Both the position numbers and the translations under genes were made by a program. Shown in pieces: positions 59,317 through 64,000 of a DNA stretch of 64,000 nucleotides. The number at the start of each line of letters is the position of its first letter. The stretch's first letter is position 1. The notes below the pieces were generated by a model. It was given only the letters and a program-made list of their open reading frames with translations, was not told the DNA's origin and ran no database searches. This stretch comes from Alistipes sp. GTDB taxonomy: Bacteria; Bacteroidota; Bacteroidia; Bacteroidales; Rikenellaceae. The DNA lies in contig JAFULF010000009.1 of assembly GCA_017483225.1 (NCBI GenBank), positions 1 to 64,000 of the forward strand, read 5' to 3'.

Positions 59317-61746
59317 ATGCGTATGAAAACCTTTTTCAACCTGATTAAGGGTTCTGTCGTCACTCTATGCATCCTGCTAAACGGGGCGTGCGTGGACAAC
59401 TCATTTGTCCTGAATGATGTGAATACGAATGTAACCATTATCAGCGAGAAGACAACCCTGACCGCAGGGTATCTCGAGAACAAAACCGTAGAGACACTGC
59501 TCTCAACCGAGGAGGTCGAGGGGCTGAGCATCGACCAGGAGGGCAACTACCTCTTCTCGTTTGTCGGCGACGGCGACTCCTTCTCATTCGGTGTTTTTGA
59601 CAGCAAATACACCATTCCGGAGAGCGTCACAACGGTCTCGATGGAGTACCCGTCATTCTCCTTGACGGAGCACGAGCACTCGGTGGATGAGGAGTACAAC
59701 ATCGGCGCAACGCTCAACCTCGAAGGCTATACCGGAGGTCTTGGCGGCATTACCACACCGATACCCGTACCTGCCGGATACCACTTTGTGGGTGAGCAGG
59801 ATGCCTCGCTCACATACAACGTCGAGTTCGAGGTGCCACAACAGCTCTCCAATGTGACGAAGGTATATCTCAAACCTACCGTTGAGGGCAATCCGGGTGC
59901 GGAGATTACCGCCACGTTCAAACTCAACGACCTGAACCCATACAACGGAGGTGGTCACGTCAATATCGAGTTGGATGTTCCGGAGGGTTACGAGCTCTAC
60001 GACGAGGATAAGGCGCTTGTGCCGGGCTCACACTACAAGGTACGTGAGCACGACTTTGCCGCAGGCGAGGGCGAGGTGGAGTTCACCTGCTACCTGCGCT
60101 GCGTGACAAACACGAGCAAGATAGAGAACGGGCTGCTGACAATGCCTTGCGAGTTGAAGTACCACATCTCTTACGAGATGGATACCGTAGCCGGCACTAT
60201 TACCAACCCATCGGAGTTAAAGTTGCCGACACTCCACATCGTCAGCAACTTGGAGTACGACGATGCCGAGATTGTGCTCAATGCCACCAACTTCGGAGCG
60301 GAGAACAGCGCCAGCCACGTCGTATCAATCGACGGTCTGACCTCGGAGGTGAAGAGAATCGACAACGTGGACTTCGGCTCCGACTCCGTGCTGCAAATCT
60401 TCGTAGAGGGGCTGGATTGGTTTAGCGAGGAGCTGGCAAACAACGTTCAGATAGAGGCATCGCTGCCTACCTTCCTCAAAATCTCGGGAAGCAGTGCAGG
60501 CACATTCGACACGGCCTCAAACACGCTGACGACCTCGCTCGGCTCACTCAAAAAGGGCATCGCTCTGAATCTGGATGCGATAGCGTTTGGCAGCAATGGT
60601 TTTGAGCCTAAAAATGGCACAATCTCGTTCAACCTTACGATGAACATCAACGCCGGCATCGCCGAGGGCACCACGGTACTCCTGTCGCAGTTGCAGCACG
60701 AGGGCGACGTGAGAATCTCGGCCGGCATCCGTGAGAGCAATATCAGCATCGAGAGCATCAGCGGATTGATAGACTACTCATTCAGGGAGGAGACCTCTTT
60801 CGAGTTTGGCGACGGCATAAGCGAGCTGCCGATAAATATCGAGAAGTTGGACGTATCGCCAATCGTCGAGTTGTGGATTAACAACTCTATCTCCGTGCCG
60901 GTCAGCGCATCGGCTACCATCACACCTGTACGCAACGGCGTAAATGACAGTGATGGTCGAATCACTATCAAGGGCCTTGTAATAAAGCCTGCGACATTTG
61001 AAAACGGAGCCGTACAGAGCACCAAGACACGTATCATCATAGCCGACGAGGATCGTCGTCAGGAGTATGAGGGCGAGGATGTGCAGTTTGTCGCACACAA
61101 CATCGCCACACTCTTTGAGGGCGAATTGCCGGAGAGTGCGAATATCATCATCGAGGCAAACACCAATCCGACACAAGTCTCCACGCTCTACGCCGCCGAT
61201 ATGTATGTCGAGGAGTATGGCTACTCGCTCACACTGCCTCTGGCTTTTGGTAGCGACCTGCTCATAAGTTACGAGGATGACATCGAGATTGGTAACCTAT
61301 TTAGCGACATCTCCCTGCTCGAAGAGGTTACGGCCGACAACATCTCCATCATCGTCAGCACCACGAGCACCCTCCCATTGGAGCTGAGCCTCTCTTCAAC
61401 CCTTCTGAATATCGAAGACAAGGAGTGCGCCGTGCAGCTGAACACCGTTGAGGGTAAGTCGAAGATTGCCGGCTCGCCTGACGGCAAGACACCGGTCAGT
61501 GGCGAGGTGGTACTGAAACTCGACCTCGACAAGAACCAGCCACTGACACAGCTCTCCGAGGTTAACAAGATTCGCTTGAAGGTATCGGCAACGGGCTCTG
61601 CCGCCTCGTCGCTTGTTCCGCTCAAAAAGGAGCAGTATATCGGGGCGAAGGTCAAGGTATGCATCGAGGGCGGTGTCTCGGCAGACATCCGCAAACTCAT
61701 AGAGAAGAATCAGGAGGGCAATGACGAAAACCCTGAGGAGTATTAA
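59317..61746 (+). CDS. Large surface lipoprotein, partner of the DUF5723 barrel
   Basis: The 809-residue protein has a lipoprotein signal ending L-L-N-G-A-C (cysteine about residue 25) and is otherwise beta-rich and acidic. Several segments look repeated (L-P-T-L-H-I-V-S-N, L-P-L-A-F-G, P-L-E-L-S-L-S). I do not recognise a named domain. ATG codons at 59317 and 59323 are both possible. It is followed after 23 nt by an outer-membrane barrel gene, so the two may form a surface complex. Confidence 0.8.
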   Translation: MRMKTFFNLIKGSVVTLCILLNGACVDNSFVLNDVNTNVTIISEKTTLTAGYLENKTVETLLSTEEVEGLSIDQEGNYLFSFVGDGDSFSFGVFDSKYTIPESVTTVSMEYPSFSLTEHEHSVDEEYNIGATLNLEGYTGGLGGITTPIPVPAGYHFVGEQDASLTYNVEFEVPQQLSNVTKVYLKPTVEGNPGAEITATFKLNDLNPYNGGGHVNIELDVPEGYELYDEDKALVPGSHYKVREHDFAAGEGEVEFTCYLRCVTNTSKIENGLLTMPCELKYHISYEMDTVAGTITNPSELKLPTLHIVSNLEYDDAEIVLNATNFGAENSASHVVSIDGLTSEVKRIDNVDFGSDSVLQIFVEGLDWFSEELANNVQIEASLPTFLKISGSSAGTFDTASNTLTTSLGSLKKGIALNLDAIAFGSNGFEPKNGTISFNLTMNINAGIAEGTTVLLSQLQHEGDVRISAGIRESNISIESISGLIDYSFREETSFEFGDGISELPINIEKLDVSPIVELWINNSISVPVSASATITPVRNGVNDSDGRITIKGLVIKPATFENGAVQSTKTRIIIADEDRRQEYEGEDVQFVAHNIATLFEGELPESANIIIEANTNPTQVSTLYAADMYVEEYGYSLTLPLAFGSDLLISYEDDIEIGNLFSDISLLEEVTADNISIIVSTTSTLPLELSLSSTLLNIEDKECAVQLNTVEGKSKIAGSPDGKTPVSGEVVLKLDLDKNQPLTQLSEVNKIRLKVSATGSAASSLVPLKKEQYIGAKVKVCIEGGVSADIRKLIEKNQEGNDENPEEY

Positions 61747-61769
61747 CCCACCAAAGAGCGAGAAATAAG

Positions 61770-63254
61770 ATGAAGAAGATAGTAACACTCATAATCGCTG
61801 TCGCAGCACTCTGCGGCACTGCATTTGCGCAGTCACGCAACTCGTATTTTATGGAGGGCTCGTACTTCCGTACCGATATGAACCCCGCTCTGGCACCTAC
61901 ACGAGGCTTCTTTGCAATGCCGGCAATGGGTGGCGTGGGCTTCAACCTCAATAACAACTTCCTCTCAATCGACAACTTTATCTATCAGCGAGATGGCGAG
62001 TTGGTTACAGGCCTCCACGAGAAGGTGTCGTCGGAGGAGTTTCTGCGCAAACTCCCTAATAGATGCAATGCGGGCGTAAACTTACAGACAAACCTCTTTG
62101 GTTTGGGATTCTATACGGGTCGTCTGTATTGGAACATCGGTGCAAACCTCAAAGTCCAAGCCAACGTATCGTTGCCGTCCGACCTCTTTGTCTTGTGCAA
62201 GAGACTCGGCAATGGCACCTTTGACCTCGGCGCCACGGGCGTAAACGCCAACACCTACTTCGAGACCTACCTCGGCACCTCGATTCCTATTGGCAAGCAC
62301 GTCAGAATCGGTGCACGTGTCAAGTACCTGACAGGCCTGCTCTATGCCGATGTAAACCTCAACAACTCATCCTTGACCCTCGGCGAGGATAAGATAACGG
62401 CAGAGATGCACGCCTCGGGTGTAGTAGCCTCCCCTATACTTCATACAGAGGGTGTTTCATTGCGTGGCAAAGAGGCAATTGAGAATCTCGATTTAGAGCA
62501 ACTTTTTAACCCCGACCTGCTTAATATGCAAATTGAGGGTAGCGATTTCAAGTCGCTGATGAAACCCGTACAGACCGTTTTCCGACAGTTTAAGAGTTGG
62601 GGTCTGGCGGCAGACCTCGGCGTGGAGGTGAGCCTGCTTGACGACCACCTGCGTATCTCGGCAGCAGTCACCGACCTCGGCTTTATCCGCTACCGAAACA
62701 CCCAAACAATCTCGCTCACAGGCTTGAACGGTTCGGCATACTTCAATGGTGTGAACATAGAGAAGATTGACCAAGGAAATGGAACCGACTATGGCTTCGA
62801 GATTGCTGATGGAATAATCGCCAGCAGCGGCAGCCACCATATGACGATGCTCAACTGCACCCTGAATGCAGGTATCGAGTACAACATACTCAATAACCAC
62901 ATCGCCTTCGGTGTGCTCTCGCATACGGAGTTCATCAACAAACACGCATTCCCGGAACTTACCGCATCGGTTAACTTCCGTGCGACAAACTGGCTGACAG
63001 CAACATTCAGCCACACGTTCCTCAACAAGCACGCTCCGGGTGTGCTGGGCTTTGCCCTCAACATCCACCCTCGTGTGCTCAACATCTTCGTAGGATTGGA
63101 CTATATCGACACCCGATTCGGCGTGTATAATATGACAAGCAAGGAGAGCGGAAAGGTTATCCGCATCCCTATCCCTCGTTATATGAACTCTATAAACGCA
63201 TATTTCGGCTTCGGCTTCAACTTCGCCCGTCCGAAGTGGATGCGAGAAAAGTAG
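61770..63254 (+). CDS. DUF5723-type outer-membrane beta-barrel protein
   Basis: The 494-residue protein has a signal peptide (1-20, ending A-F-A-Q), then S-Y-F-M-E-G-S-Y-F-R-T-D-M-N-P-A-L-A-P. Many alternating strands follow with G-F-G-F-N-F-A near the end, as in DUF5723 / PorV-like outer-membrane proteins. A barrel with periplasmic start is likely. It forms an operon with the preceding lipoprotein. Confidence 0.83.
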   Translation: MKKIVTLIIAVAALCGTAFAQSRNSYFMEGSYFRTDMNPALAPTRGFFAMPAMGGVGFNLNNNFLSIDNFIYQRDGELVTGLHEKVSSEEFLRKLPNRCNAGVNLQTNLFGLGFYTGRLYWNIGANLKVQANVSLPSDLFVLCKRLGNGTFDLGATGVNANTYFETYLGTSIPIGKHVRIGARVKYLTGLLYADVNLNNSSLTLGEDKITAEMHASGVVASPILHTEGVSLRGKEAIENLDLEQLFNPDLLNMQIEGSDFKSLMKPVQTVFRQFKSWGLAADLGVEVSLLDDHLRISAAVTDLGFIRYRNTQTISLTGLNGSAYFNGVNIEKIDQGNGTDYGFEIADGIIASSGSHHMTMLNCTLNAGIEYNILNNHIAFGVLSHTEFINKHAFPELTASVNFRATNWLTATFSHTFLNKHAPGVLGFALNIHPRVLNIFVGLDYIDTRFGVYNMTSKESGKVIRIPIPRYMNSINAYFGFGFNFARPKWMREK

Positions 63255-63274
63255 CATAGCGACCCTGACAAGGC

Positions 63275-63313
63275 AACAGCCCGACCCAAGAGATTTGGGT
63301 CGGGCTGTTTTGT
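63275..63313 (+). terminator. Terminator of the lipoprotein/DUF5723 operon
   Basis: Perfect 15-bp arms AACAGCCCGACCCAA (63275-63289) and TTGGGTCGGGCTGTT (63295-63309), then TTGTT. Confidence 0.88.
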
Positions 63314-63354
63314 TGGCAGGGGGCTTAAACTCACTAAACTCCTTAACCGCCCTA

Positions 63355-63900
63355 CCCCAGCCCCACGTGGGTATCGTTTTCGATACCCACGTAGGAGGGA
63401 ACGGTAGGCAAAGAGGGGGGGCAAGCAATGGCAGTGAATGGCAGTGAATGGCAGTGAATGGCAGTGAATGGCAGTGAATGACAACGCCGACTCTCGTCGG
63501 CTTAATGGCATTGGCGCAACGGGATTGGCGCAACGGCAAAGGTTGTTAAAGGTGATTAAAGGGAATTAAAGGTAATTAAGGGAAGCGCAGGCAGTCTCTT
63601 GGCAAGGTCGTAAGAGTCTGCAATCTATTGCGCATCCTTAACAACCCTTAATAACCCTTAACTCCCTTAATAGCCATTATACTCTTGCGCAACGAAAGGT
63701 CAAGTAAAGTCAAGTAAGGTCACGCAACCTGCGGTTGCTTTAAGGTCGAGCGCAGAAGTGATGCCCTACCCCACTATCCAATCTCCCACAACCACCTTAT
63801 CTGACCTTATTTGACCTTATCCGACCTTAATTGACATTACACCCTACGTGGGTATCGTTTTCGATACCCACGTAGGAGGGAACGATGTGCAAAGAGGGGA
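63355..63900. repeat. Composite intergenic repeat R3
   Basis: No gene in this stretch. It contains two copies of the hairpin GGGTATCG-TTTT-CGATACCC (63370-63389 and 63850-63869; the second has 15-bp arms including CCTACGT). Other parts are a G7 tract, five 10-bp tandem repeats (63431-63480), GGCGCAACGGG, AAGGTTGTTAAAGG / TTAACAACCCTT arms, and the AAGGTCAAG / CTATCCAATCTCCC / TGACCTTA module also found in R1 and R2. Confidence 0.8.
63431..63480. repeat. Tandem 10-bp repeat, five copies
   Basis: Five exact copies of GCAGTGAATG. R1 has the same place occupied by about one and a half diverged copies (near 36145-36165), so copy number varies. Confidence 0.9.
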
Positions 63901-64000
63901 TACGCTCCCCCGTATGTGACCATCTGCACAGATAAGGCAAGATGCCAAAAGCCCAACTACCACACACAATAACATCGCAGAGTTGAGGATATTTTGAAGA
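63901..64000. other. Right edge of window, no gene seen
   Basis: About 100 nt after repeat R3 with no recognisable coding or RNA signal. Confidence 0.4.

Noticed and set aside
63431-63480. Possible CRISPR array
   Set aside because: The 10-bp repeats are head to tail without spacers, and no cas genes are in the window.

Overview
The window looks like Bacteroidales DNA, most likely Rikenellaceae/Alistipes-like. The support is the many Bacteroidetes-type -7 boxes (TAnnTTTG), the fimbrillin/FISUMP and DUF5106 lipoproteins, an integrase with the Bacteroidetes TGLA motif, and the DUF5723 barrel. The genus is an inference. Two kinds of DNA meet at a tRNA-Phe gene (21178-21250, minus): an accessory island to its left (about 1-21.1 kb) and core-like chromosome to its right.

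Island, plus-strand half (about 0.1-12.0 kb, AT-rich). A truncated hsdS and the edge of a possible insertion sequence come first, then a tyrosine recombinase. Next is a tightly packed operon: an XRE regulator, a nuclease-N6-methyltransferase fusion, an HsdS subunit, an AlbA_2/Schlafen-like protein, a putAbiC-like membrane protein, an unknown 194-residue protein, an OLD-like ATPase-TOPRIM protein and a GIY-YIG/DUF4357 protein. A DUF1016 PDDEXK protein follows with its own -7 box. No HsdR helicase is present. This reads as a composite restriction and abortive-infection operon. The AlbA_2 gene sits between 18-nt direct repeats and looks like an inserted cassette.

Island, minus-strand half (12.0-20.9 kb). 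This holds a DnaE-like protein that has lost its catalytic motifs, a SprT-like metalloprotease, two stand-alone FtsK gamma-type winged helices, an Mrr-like nuclease, a PLD nuclease, a WYL regulator, a W-rich repeat protein, several unknowns and the island integrase. Six promoters carry the same 17-bp palindrome (CTGNCA-N5-TGNCAG), each exactly 10 nt upstream of the -7 box. They form an apparent island-wide regulon, with the WYL protein as the best local candidate regulator.

Core side (21.2-64 kb). There is a WecD/WecE/glycosyltransferase set for Fuc4NAc. Transport and metabolism genes are a CaCA antiporter, a CyuA-like protein, a histidine phosphatase, an NCS2 permease, a nitronate-monooxygenase-like protein and an MFS carrier. 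Housekeeping genes are aspS, tadA, a ClpA-type ATPase, ridA and uvrC. Also present are rubrerythrin, a sulfatase, a PEP/pyruvate-binding protein with receiver domains, and large surface lipoproteins. Two of these lipoproteins (759 and 2196 residues) are each preceded by an unannotated acidic small ORF of 47 or 58 codons sharing a V-E-x-G-F core. Intergenic DNA carries three copies of a composite repeat, five tracts of exactly nine G/C, MITE-like inverted repeats and many strong terminators.
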